Assembly: GCA_009602725.1 (NCBI GenBank)
Contig: WELB01000027.1
Span: 777,106 to 819,773, forward strand
Direction of reading: 5' to 3'
Source of the DNA: Spirogloea muscicola
Lineage: Eukaryota > Streptophyta > Zygnematophyceae > Spirogloeales > Spirogloeaceae
Length of the DNA stretch: 42,668 bases
Of this stretch, positions 14,251-23,290 are shown in pieces. A program made the translations under genes and the position numbers. Numbering within the stretch: the stretch's first letter is position 1; the number at the start of each line of letters is the position of its first letter. The notes under the pieces were generated by a model. That model was not told the DNA's origin and ran no database searches. It was given only the letters and a program-made list of their open reading frames with translations.

Positions 14251-15815
14251 CGCCGCCGCCGCAGCTCCAGCAGTCTGCGGCGGCGGCGACGGCGGAGGCG
14301 ACGGCACGGCAGTGGCGGCGGCGGCGGCAGCGGCGGCCCCGGACGCGGTGCGTGGCGGCCTGCCCCGCTTCTTTGCGCCGGACCTGCCGTCCTCCGAGGT
14401 CCGTCGTGCCGCGCCTTGCCCGTAGATGGCGCGCGCGACTGCCGGCGACCGCGCCGTCGTCGCCGTCGTCGTGGTGGTGGGACAGCATCGCTTCTCTGGG
14501 GTCGGCCTCTGAGCGGGTTCCCGCCTGCGCAGGGCGGCGTGGTGGCGGTGGGCGGCGGCGAGCTGTGGCACATGGCCAAGGTGCTGCGGCTGACCGTCGG
14601 CGACAGGTGCGCCGCCGCCGCTGCTGCAGGCTGCAATGACTGACCTCAAACCCCAAACCCCTACGGTCCTACACAGCTACGGTCCTTAACACCTATCTTC
14701 CAGCCCCACCAACAGTAGACCAACTCTCCCCGCGCTCGCTCGGCCTCGGCAAATGCCCGTCTCGATAGTGCAGATAAGACTATATATCAGCATTCAGACC
14801 ACAAGCGCTCTGGGGGTTCTCTTGCTAATGTGTCAATCCATATATCAGCCCATAGCTGCTAATCCCGCTGCCATTTTCGCTGCTCCTCGTGCTGAGAAGC
14901 TGCAGCTCACTGGTGTCGGCCAGATCTGCAGCCTTGCATCTTGAGCGACTGGCAAATTTCAGCACATGCCTATCTTCTTCACGAGTTAAATGGAAGGCCC
15001 TGTGAGCGAGCTTGTCCTCTGGTCTGCGTGCAGGGTGGAGCTCTTTGATGCCCGCGGCGCCCTTGTGGAGGCCAAGATACTGTCAATGGACAAGACGACG
15101 ACCGAGCTCGCAGCCATCGGCTCCTCCATCAGAGTCCCCTGGGCCGGGCCAAAGTGGTCTGTGGGAGTCGCATGTGGTATGCGGCCACAAACTGCCTCTC
15201 CTTGTCTCGCCCACATTGATAGAACCCTGTACAATCTGATCAAGTCTGGGAATGGCCATGACGCACGTCCCAGCCATGCTGCTATTTCTGAGCCTGACGA
15301 AGCAGACCAGCACCGACAGGTACTCTGAAGGGCGGCCGAGCAGATTGGCTGGTGGAGAAGTGCACGGTGAGACCCGCTGCTTGCTCCTACGTTGGCAACA
15401 CCATGAGTCCTACTCGGTCTATGATATAGGATTCCATTGTGAAACATGCAATTCCTTTTTGCTCTGCTTGTCGTGCCTGCTGGAGCAGTCGCTTCCAGCC
15501 CGCTTAGCGCACCATGGCAGCTGCTGGGGTTGCTAATCTCCTGGCAGGAGCTGGGGGCTGCTGCACTCGTTCCGCTGCTGACAGAGCGCTCCCCGCGGGC
15601 CGCGGAGAGCCGCATCGACCGGTGGCAGCGGGTGGCGCTAGCGGCTGCTAAGCAATGTGCACTACCGACACTCCTAATCTCATACATGAGATTAGGAGGC
15701 TGCACTTGCCAAGTTATTATAATTGTGTGTCCGTCTTTTCGTGCCTCATCGTCACAATTTCGCGCTGGGCAGGTCAGAGACTGCATGGCCTTGACATCTC
15801 CGAGCCCGTCCTCCT
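14195..15815 (+). CDS. RsmE-type 16S rRNA m3U methyltransferase, partial, 3' end missing
   Basis: RsmE methylates a uridine of small-subunit rRNA (U1498 in E. coli) with S-adenosylmethionine; a plant-like nuclear copy would serve an organelle. Exons: up to 14398, 14533-14606, 15034-15176, 15320-15366, 15548-15656, 15773-15815. About 206 codons with agreeing phases. Seen: LPRFFAPDLPSS (N-terminal PUA-like start), GGGELWHMAKVLRLTVGD, RVELFDARGALVEAKI, the plant-like GTLKGGRADWLVEKCTELGA, VPLLTERSPRAAE, RWQRVALAAAKQCQRLHGL. The frame is cut at the N at 15816, so the knot that binds S-adenosylmethionine is missing. The start is uncertain: the in-frame ATG at 14195 lies in sequence shared with the inverted SEY1 fragment. 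Alanine/glycine-rich codons before LPRFF could be part of a transit peptide. Confidence 0.82.
15671..15698. repeat. Perfect 13-bp hairpin in an RsmE intron
   Basis: CTCCTAATCTCAT and ATGAGATTAGGAG are exact reverse complements separated by AC. It lies 15 bases past the donor of the intron 15657-15772. No protein frame explains it. Confidence 0.8.
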
Positions 15816-15816
15816 N

Positions 15817-16110
15817 TGTTTCCGGCTGAGATGGGCTTGCCAGCTGCATATCTGTTGCTCTTGCGACGACGAGTTTCTGCCTGTTTGCAGCGTGCTCAGG
15901 CTAGTGCCTTGCACCAGAAAGCTGGGCGAGCTCTAGTAGGTGGCAGAAGGGCGCCGTTCCTGGCATCTAGTATTCATGCATCGAGTAGTGACCTTTATGT
16001 TTTGACCCGTGGTTATTGAGCGGGTCAATCTGCTGTAGGTTATGTAGATCTTTAGATGTGCTTGCCTTTGTACCTGGCCATTTGGCCTACATTTTCTTTC
16101 TAATACACGG
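15817..16110 (+). mobile_element. LINE C-terminus and 3'UTR (subfamily 1), 5'-truncated
   Basis: After the N at 15816 the frame reads MGLPAAYLLLLRRRVSACL, then ALHQKAGRALVGGRRAPFLA and SSDLYVLTRGY with TGA at about 16017. The 3'UTR runs to the end motif AATACACGG at 16110. SEY1 5'UTR-like sequence (CCCACGGCCCACGCCCG, then CGG repeats) follows directly. Confidence 0.8.
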
Positions 16111-16154
16111 TCACCCCACGGCCCACGCCCGTCCCCGGCGGCGGCAGCGGCGGT

Positions 16155-16172
16155 GAGATGGCGGCGGAGCCG
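16155..16172 (+). promoter_or_regulatory. SEY1 copy B start-codon region, left copy of a target duplication
   Basis: GAGATGGCGGCGGAGCCG follows a CGG-rich 5'UTR like that of copy C. The ATG at 16158 begins MAAEP. The same stretch, with one extra GGC, recurs at 16843-16861 after the inserted LINE. Confidence 0.65.
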
Positions 16173-16842
16173 GCGGGCTTGATGCGCGACGCCGGCTACC
16201 GAGCGGTCGTGGAAGTCAACAATATCATGCCTATCACCACGGACGCCCAGGGACGTCATCATCGCCGCACACTTGACATTGTGGGCGTGCAACCTGGTGG
16301 AGGACCACGGGCCCTGGTCGACGTTGTTGTTTCGGAGGCATTCAAGGGCCCAGCATCGACACACATCGCTAGGCATGCAGTGGGCGCTGCAGAAGAAAAA
16401 AAATTTGCGGTACTACTCCGATTACCCCCAATGCGATCAGCTCCTGCCAGCGGCAATCGACATCTATGGCTGTCTGGGTCCTCGCTTCCACACGCTCCTT
16501 CAAAACATCGCCAATCTAGGCTACACTCGACATGCAGATGTGTATCCGGCTAAGATGGGCTTGCCAGCTGCATATCTGTCGCTCTTGCGACGACGAGTTT
16601 CGGTCTGTTTGCAGCGTGCTCAAGCTAGTGCCTTGCACCAGAAAGCTGGGCGAGCTCTAGTTGGTGGCAGAAGGGCTCCGTTTCTGGCATCTAATATTCA
16701 TGCATCGATTAGTGACCTTCATGTTTTGACCCGTGGTTATTGAGCGGGTCAATCTGCTGTACGTTATGTAGATGTTTAGATGTGCTTGCCTTTGTACTTG
16801 GCCATTTGGCCTACATTTGTTTCTTATACACGGAATGTTTAT
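16173..16842 (+). mobile_element. LINE endonuclease domain to 3' end (subfamily 1), inserted at the SEY1 copy B start
   Basis: Begins inside the endonuclease domain (LMRDAGYRAVVEVNNIMP), then RRTLDIVGVQPGGGPRALVD with VVVSEAF (R..D......D signature), RYYSDYPQCDQLLPAAIDIY, GCLGPRFHTLLQNIA, and the C-terminus SISDLHVLTRGY with TGA at 16741-16743. One frame change falls in an A-run near 16398. The 3'UTR ends in ATACACGGAAT near 16836. Both flanks carry the SEY1 start-codon sequence, consistent with a target-site duplication of 16-19 bp. Confidence 0.8.
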
Positions 16843-16843
16843 G

Positions 16844-19290
16844 ATGGCGGCGGCGGAGCCGGTGCAGGTGATTAGCCGTGACGGGAGCCTGGACGGCGCG
16901 GCGCTGGAGGCCTTTGATAGCGAGGCGCGGCTGCCCGAGGCCGGCATCGACAACGTTGTCGTCACCATCGTGGGGCCTCGGAGCAGCGGTGCGCCCCGCG
17001 CGCCCGCCGCCGCCGCCGCCGCCGCTGGCTGAGCTCAGCTGAGCTGCGGCGGCGGCCGCGGCGCAGGCAAAAGCACGCTGCTCAACCACCTCTTCGGCAC
17101 GTCCTTCCGCGAGATGGACGCCTCCGCCGGCAGGCCGGCGCGGCGCTCTCCCTCTGCCCGCTGGCTTTCACACCTGGCTGGCCTTTACAGCCGCTCTTAA
17201 GTATCAGCAGTCGTGTTTCTGCCTGCCCTCCTCCACTCCTCTTCTTGTCCCATTGCCTCGTCGAGCCCCCGTTGTCGGATGCCATCGCCGCCTGACAGTG
17301 CGTCTACGCGCTGCAGGAGGCCGACGACGGTGGCCGTATGGCTGGGCCTGGCGGCGGGCATCTCGCCTCCCACAGTGGTGTGCGACATTGAAGGCACCGA
17401 CCACAGCGGCGTGGCGAGGTGCGCCGCTTCCACCGGACAGCTGTCCAGCTTGCTATTGTGCCGGCAACTGCCAGCAAGGTCGCTTCCTTGCGGCTGCGGA
17501 AGGAGGCTGCTGCTGGGTGGTGGCGGGCCGGACCTGACGCTCCATCGGTGCCGCGAGTGCCGTGGCCGGCTCTTTGCAGGACGACGAGGCGTTCGAGAAG
17601 CTGAAGCGCTCTTTGCACTCGCCGTCTCTGACATCGTCATTGTCAACATGTGAGTGCCCGCCCGCTCTTGTGGCAGGTATTCCAAGCGAATTATACTGGT
17701 GCTGTCTGGGCCTCCGGTCTCCGCAGGCCGTCCCTGCTTGCGCTTCATCGGCACCGGCTCTATGCCCCGTGTCGTCCTAATGAGCTGACACTGGCAATCC
17801 CATGCCGCTCTTGCTGCTGCAGCAAGGTGGTGCCACAACCTTGGACGCGAGCAGGCCGCCAACAGGCCCGTTCTCACCACAGCTGCCAGCAGTGCTGAGG
17901 CTAGCGCGGGCGCTGGCGAGCAGGTGCTGCTGCGGCGCTTCACGCCGCACAATATCACACTGCTCTCATGTCATCCGGACAAGGCGAAAGTGCGCCGCCA
18001 GCACCGCAGCCTCTTATGCCTTCTTGAGCCTGCCCTGCAGGTGCCATTGCTGCCTGTCCTGCATGCTTGACCCGTGTCTAACAACGCCTGCCAGGTATGC
18101 CGCCCGTTCAGACGCCAATGGAGATGCTGGAGCCAATCATGAGTGGCGACATCCAGAAGGTCAGCCCTAAGCAGCCACCTGGACAACTGTCATCGTCTGC
18201 GCAGCTGCTTTTGCAAGAGCTGCCCGCGCCGGCGCTGCTCGCTACTCGTGGCTTTTCTCTGGTACTGCCTGACTGCCGGCTGCAATCCACCATGCTGCAG
18301 ATCCGTGACAGCGTCGTGAAGCCCGACCCCTATGCAGCTGTGCGGCTCAGTAAATTCTTCAATGTGAGCAGTCTCCGCACGCGCCACTTCCGCCTGAAAC
18401 TATGCCTGCTGCCACCCAGGGCAGAGCAGCCGAGGTTGACCTGCACTCTCGCCCATCCCCCGCAGGTGGAGGTGACGGCGCTGTCCAACTTCGATAAGAA
18501 GGAAGAGCTCTTCAAGGAGCAGATGGTGGAGTTGTGGACGTTAGGTATGTCTGATAAGACTTTGCCGATGAGGAGAGATTTAGCCTTGGGGGGAAGGAGC
18601 ACGAGTGCTACTCTAGCGGTCCAGCTGCAAGTGCACCTTGTGGGGGCAGAGGTCAATTCGCGGAGTTGTGACTTCGAATATGGCACCACATTACCTGCAC
18701 ACTTATGGCGAATGCTGACCCCGGTATGAGTTTGTGCTGGTCTCCTGCCAGCCCTCCCAGCGCGATCACAATCTACAAAAGAGTCGCGCCGGGAGGGCTG
18801 GCAGGAGACCAGCACAAGCTTGTACACGGGTCGGCGTTCGCCACGTGTGTGCAGAAGATGTGGTGCTACATTCTTACCACCACGCCCACAAGCTGCACTT
18901 GCAGCTGGACAGCTAGTGGCACTCGTGCTCCTTCTCCCCAAGGCTAACTCTCTCCTCATCGGCAAAATCTTATCAGACACATTGATATCCACGTACGAGC
19001 ATACTGTCAGAAGGCTCGGACTGAAAATGTAGACGACAGACCAGCCTCTTGACCCACCTGAGCTGCTACCATGAAGGTGATGGTGTAGAAACTCACAAGT
19101 GGTGTGAGGTTTTACACGTGAGTAGCTGCAGGAGCTCCACATCAGCAGCTCGTTTTGGTGAATAACCTGCGCATCACTACATGAAGGTTTGCCACAGTGG
19201 CCGCTTGGGAATTAAATTTTGGTAAATAGCAGGGCCTGCCATAGAGGTCACACGGCTTGCGGCTGCGGCCATGGCATGAGTCGTGTGACC
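16844..19290 (+). pseudogene. SEY1/RHD3 copy B, broken, introns kept
   Basis: Exon 1 at 16844-16988 encodes MAAAEPVQVISRDGSLDG and ends GPRSSG at the P-loop; exon 2 at 17067-17133 continues [19 protein letters not shown]. The intron after exon 2 has a GC donor, as in copies C and D. Exon 3 (about 17312-17420) has altered SQTTQ residues and lacks one base after IEGTD. Exon 4 near 17580-17650 also lacks one base. Exons 5-8 follow at about 17824, 17932, 18106 and 18298-18363 (TPMEMLEPIMSGDIQK). Exon 9 starts at 18468 (VEVTALSNFDKKEELFKEQM) and then runs into an inverted duplication. Exon 10 is lost; a remnant of exon 11 stands near 19272. It supplies the exon 1 sequence that copy D hides in its gap. 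Confidence 0.85.
18543..19015. repeat. Inverted duplication inside SEY1 copy B, arms about 230 bp
   Basis: The left arm 18543-18776 and right arm about 18786-19015 are diverged reverse complements around a turn near 18781. GAGGGCTGGCAGGAGACCAG at 18799-18818 mirrors the left arm near 18740-18762, and CTCTCCTCATCGGCAAA near 18950 is mirrored near 18566-18582. Both arms derive from exon 9 and its following intron. Confidence 0.8.
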
Positions 19291-19510
19291 TGGACGGCAA
19301 GTGCACCATGTGGGCGGAAAGGTCAAGATCACAACTGTTGCAACTTTTTCACTGCCATTTTTGCACACATGTCACGTCATTTTTTGCGCTGGTCGCCCGC
19401 CAGCTCCCCTGGCATATTCAAATGTATGAACAATACTCGCAGCTCGACCACCTGTTCTTATTAGAGCTCCTCCTCGAAGTTGGCCAGCGCAGTCACCTCC
19501 GCCTGCTGGG
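19290..19510 (-). pseudogene. SEY1 exon 9 fragment, inverted
   Basis: The minus strand reads [11 protein letters not shown] near 19500, then a stretch with LNMPGELAGDQRK, and the intron motif GTGCACTTGC near 19300. Stops interrupt it. It is attached directly to a plus-strand exon 11 remnant (GACCTGGACGGC at about 19288), so the joint itself is an inversion breakpoint. Confidence 0.65.
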
Positions 19511-19976
19511 AAGGGCGGAGCGCAGGTCAATATGGGCTGCTCATCGCGAGGTGGGAGCAGGCAAAGCTTTTTCTGGCTGGCTTGCTCAGGTGTTCTAATT
19601 TCGTTAATTTGCAGAAGCCAGGGAGAGTAGATTGTAATTTTGCACCTTCTGGCCCTTGCAGACCTTTCTTTCAGTTAGGCTGGCCTCTTACGGCCATCAC
19701 CTTAATCAAGAAGAGCTGTTTGCAATGAGGCCAGAGGCAGGGCACTGCCGGAAGACTCCGATGTAATTAAAGGCCTCATTGTCGGCCGGGGGGAGAAGCA
19801 GGAATAATTTCACTCCTGGCTTCGTGGAAGTTTGGCCTCATTGGCGAGTTTGGCATGTCACCTTTTGGCCCTAATCAGTGCCTTGGCCGTTCTGTTTGCA
19901 TTCGACTGCACTGTACTTGGGCTTGGCAATCCACATTGTTACATACCGGCCTGCTTGTTGACTCGCTGGTGAAATT

Positions 19977-20207
19977 TTGGTGCTTCTGCCAGTTATTCTC
20001 GCTCTCCAGGTGTATGAGTCCGAGGAGCTGCGGCAAATGCTACTTGCATACTTTCCTGCTTTGACTTTGGGCTACAAGATTGGGGAACTTGCCCTAGCTG
20101 CGCCCGCTTGTCACAATAGCAGGACAAAGACAGCTGCATGCTTCGACACTGCGCTTGCCGCGGACGCACTTGGAGCTGGCCTGAAGGTGCTCTTTGGTAC
20201 GGAGTAG
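19977..20207 (+). CDS. Unrecognised possible exon
   Basis: A short open frame reads VYESEELRQMLLAYFPALT and continues GYKIGELALAAPACHNSRTK, TAACFDTALAADALGAGLKV, then LFGTE and TAG at 20205-20207. It looks protein-like (balanced, no low complexity), is preceded by a CTCTCCAG acceptor at about 20009, and would be a terminal exon. I do not recognise the family, and no neighbouring exon is evident on either side. It may be the tail of a gene broken by rearrangement. Confidence 0.3.
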   Translation: MVLLPVILALQVYESEELRQMLLAYFPALTLGYKIGELALAAPACHNSRTKTAACFDTALAADALGAGLKVLFGTE

Positions 20208-21110
20208 AAGGACCCTAAACACATCTTAATACCTGCAAGATATGCCTTTGACTTATTGTTGAAGCACCGCCTACAGCCCCACGATCTGAAATCGGCTTTC
20301 CAGCAAAGCTTCTGTACAGATCACAACCATTGACGAGTTTGATCGTGTTATCAAGTAAGGCCCACACTTGGGACGGGCATCGCTTGCCAGGCACAGGTAG
20401 TCCCAAAGATTGGGCAATAGTCTCACAAGGTCTACAACTTCTACGGATCGCGAACAACGACCAGTTGCCGGCCATGTGATGACTCAGTTTATAGGAATGT
20501 CGAGTCTGCAGCCATTATCAGGGGCTGTTGGAAACTGGCTCTCAGAGCTTGGACCTGTTACGCTCGTCTTTTGCTAGACCCCGGATGCTGATGAGGCAGA
20601 TCCAATGCATGGCCACGCAAACCTGACCATGGAGTTTCTCAATCAACACGGAAGAATAATGTGGTAAAGTTCAAGTTGCATTGCAGCCAAAGGGCTTGAC
20701 TTTCAGCGGCCCTGCCACACTGTGAGCTGGCGGAGCAGGTAAGAACAGGACCACCTGCTTCCCACGCTGAGTACCCGTCAAGACAGGAGTGAATCACCTT
20801 CTTATTCACAAAGCGCTTCATAGAAGCCAGCTGAGTAGACACGGTGAGTTCTGGACTGCAAGACCACAATGCAGAGCCGCAGATTGGGCTGCTCAGGGGC
20901 CCACTTATTAAGCCATAACAGCAGTAGGAAGGCAGATGAGCTGAAGGGAGGGGGAGAAGCTCCGCAAACTTTTATACAGCAGCCACATATCTTTTAGCTA
21001 ACGCAAGCCTGAGGCTGCTGCAGAGAGCATGACCAGCGCGGCGATTTAAGGCAAGGATCTGGCCCTCTGGAGCGGCATGGAGAGATCTGTTCAGTTCCAT
21101 TTAGCATGAC
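20208..21110. other. No gene seen
   Basis: Several short open frames on both strands, none with recognisable motifs or paired splice sites. Composition is near even GC. Confidence 0.4.
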
Positions 21111-21119
21111 ATGAGGCCT

Positions 21120-21985
21120 CCAGGGAGTGGTGCACATTGCATCGACCTCCTGCCACCCTGCCTCAGTGGCCTTCAGCAGTGTGAGTGTGGCGAGCGCAGT
21201 GCAGCCGAGGTGTCTTTGGCGGCCCATATGCTGCGGTGCGCCAGGGAGGGGGTTGGACCGACTCGCACGACTTGCTGCGCAACGCTATGTACGGGATATT
21301 TCTGGAGGCCAGTTACACCGTGGCGCTGGAAAACTCCAGTGTCATGCCCCTGACGGTTGGAGCGGATGGCCGTCTTCACACCAGGCGCGCTGATCTCGTC
21401 GCCAGTGCCTGGGCAGGGGGCTCCGGCTCATTGCCGACGTTGTCAACACGGACTGCATCGACTCCCGGAACGCCCACAACCTCGTCAGCGGAGGCGGGCT
21501 GCGCGGTCCGCCAAGCGGCGGGCGTCAAGCAGCGCAAATACGCCGACCACCCAGTGGGGGGTTAAAGCCGTCCCGCTTGCTGTCGACGTGCACGGCGCTT
21601 CTGGGACGCATGGCTGGACCTTCTCCAGCGCCTTGCGTGGCGTGCAGTGGCCCGCCGCCAAGGGCAGCAGAGCGAGCAGCCTGGCTTAAATGCCGCCGGG
21701 TCCCTTGCGCAAGTCTTCTGGATGCGCTTGGCCATTTCCCCATAGCGGTCCCTTGCCTTGGTTGTTCACTTGCGTGCAGGCCGCGCCTTGGCTGCGGCCT
21801 CCGGCTTCCGTCAGGGCGACGTCTATCGGCCTGCTAGCTATTCTGAATTGCATCTACTGACTAGAGTTTACTCTGTGCCCCCTTGCTGCCGTCTTAGCAC
21901 TTAGTACCTTGCTTTCTGCGCCATCTGGCTCCTTCTGACCTTGCCCATTTCTTTGGGCTGGCCTCTCTCAGCCACCAGTCAATTT
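21120..21985 (+). mobile_element. LINE CCHC-endonuclease to 3'UTR (subfamily 2), degenerate
   Basis: Pieces in order: CLSGLQQCECGERSAAEVS and HMLRCAREG (CCHC), LRNAMYGIFLEASYTVALEN, RRADLVASAWAGG (endonuclease signature), QRKYADHPVGG, VPLAVDVHGASGTH, and GFRQGDVYRPASYSELHLL close to the C-terminus at about 21860. At least three frame changes separate them. The 3'UTR continues to a GGGCTGGCC hairpin copy near 21956. Confidence 0.65.
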
Positions 21986-21999
21986 GGAAGCGCTGTTCT

Positions 22000-22290
22000 C
22001 TCTCTTTGGGGCTAGCCTCTCACAGCCATTGCCGTTAAATGGCTGTTTCCTTCGCAAGCGCTTCCCATTGCGTAGCCCAATCTTGCCTAAGCATCGTACT
22101 GGCTTGATTTGGCGTCCCTTTCATGTCATGCGCGTGCACGCCTTCCTCCTCTACCGCGGCTTCCAGCCCTTATCTGCTGGCCGTGCTTGCTGCCATGCCC
22201 TGGCTGCCGTCTGCGGCTATTGGCAGGGAGACTACAGTCCAGCTGCTAGTATTTCACCTCCCACTTGCTGGTACCAGCCTCTGCACCAAC
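22000..22290 (+). mobile_element. Second LINE C-terminal piece and hairpin copy
   Basis: GGGGCTAGCCTCTCACAGCC near 22008 is a variant of the short hairpin repeat. From about 22120 the frame VMRVHAFLLYRGFQPLSAGR, then ALAAVCGYWQGDYSPAAS, is a diverged version of the LINE C-terminus. Confidence 0.5.
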
Positions 22291-22504
22291 TTCGAAGTGC
22301 AAAACAGAAGTCTATCGCGGTTTGTAAGGTGCATAGTGCGGTTATCTGTAAGGTGCATAATAGCTCAAAAAGGGCTCAACTGTGAGATCACTTAGCGGGC
22401 TGCATTGCCTGCCTCTGCTGATCGTTGAGCCTGCCTGGAATGAAAGAAACAGCGGTCGGTGGTGACAATCTCTTCTAATGTCTGTGGTATGTTGAGTTAT
22501 TTGT
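22291..22504. other. No gene seen
   Basis: Contains a short direct repeat of GTAAGGTGCATA at about 22325 and 22349. Nothing else recognised. Confidence 0.4.
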
Positions 22505-22985
22505 AGTTCCGGTGCTTGCTACCTGCCGCCTCGCGGACCGCATGGCCGCCTCCTCCGCTGATTGGATAAGCACTTCTGAAATGAGAGGAGTCGGTGGCGA
22601 CAGCCTCTGGCTACGGTACGGGGTGTCGGGGTCGGTGCGACGCCCGAGCGGACGTTCAACACAATCTGGAGCCGAAAAGGAAATGGATAAGGGGTCGGAA
22701 AGAAACAGCACTTCCGGAGAGCCCGAACAGGATGGGCCTAGAAAATCCATCCATTGTATGTTCTCTTCTTTTTACTNGTGCAAGCCTGGCCAACAGGTCG
22801 AGCCAGTGGGATCCGAGAGCCCCATGCACGTCCACAGCCAGGGGGACGAACTCGTCGGCAGCCGGGTGGTCGGCGTGCTTGGCCGCCTTGCTGCGAGCGG
22901 CCTTTGCCGCAGCGTGGCCAGCCCGCGAGGCAGAAAGCCCTGGGTTGGAGCGGTCGACCACATCAGTGGTGGATCCTAGGAACAC
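22505..22985 (-). mobile_element. LINE fragments (subfamily 2), interrupted at an N
   Basis: The minus strand from 22960 reads GHAAAKAARSKAAKHADHPA then DEFVPLAVDVHGALGSHW and LDLLARLA, ending exactly at the N at 22777. A second small piece of the same region lies at about 22510-22565. Sequence between 22570 and 22776 is not recognised. Confidence 0.6.
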
Positions 22986-23149
22986 TATGGTAGCGCCGCA
23001 TTCGGCCCCTCCGACCCTTGACCTCTCTCTTTTTTGGATGCCCTTTCACAACTCTCTGTCTTCAACAGCCATTGTCCCCTAATGAAGAGCTCACTTCTAC
23101 TTCCATCGCGTAATACACACTCCGCTCAAGTTGGGGCAGGCGGCCGCAC

Positions 23150-23290
23150 ACCTCCTCAAAGCCCGCCCCCCCCCCGCCCCGGGCCACGCCCGGCAACGGC
23201 GGCGGCGAGATGGCGGCGNCCCGACCCACGCCCGGCTCCGGCGGCTTCGGCGGCTGTGGCGGCGGCGGCGGCGGCGGCGGCAGCGGCGAG
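23150..23290 (+). repeat. Duplicated SEY1 5'UTR around an N
   Basis: CCACGCCCGGCAACGG with GGCGGCGAGATGGCGGCG before the N at 23219 is repeated after it as CCACGCCCGGCTCCGG and GGCAGCGGCGAGATGGCGGC. The two copies of the same 5'UTR and start region may be a real tandem duplication or an unresolved overlap. Confidence 0.6.

Noticed and set aside
14209-14649. Open frames of 146-189 codons on the minus strand opposite RsmE
   Set aside because: Low-complexity arginine/alanine-rich shadows of GC-rich exon 1 and exon 2 of RsmE, joined to a real SEY1 fragment only below 14250.
17197-17958. A 253-codon minus-strand frame
   Set aside because: Antisense to SEY1 copy B exons 3-5; arginine/proline-rich composition and no motif.
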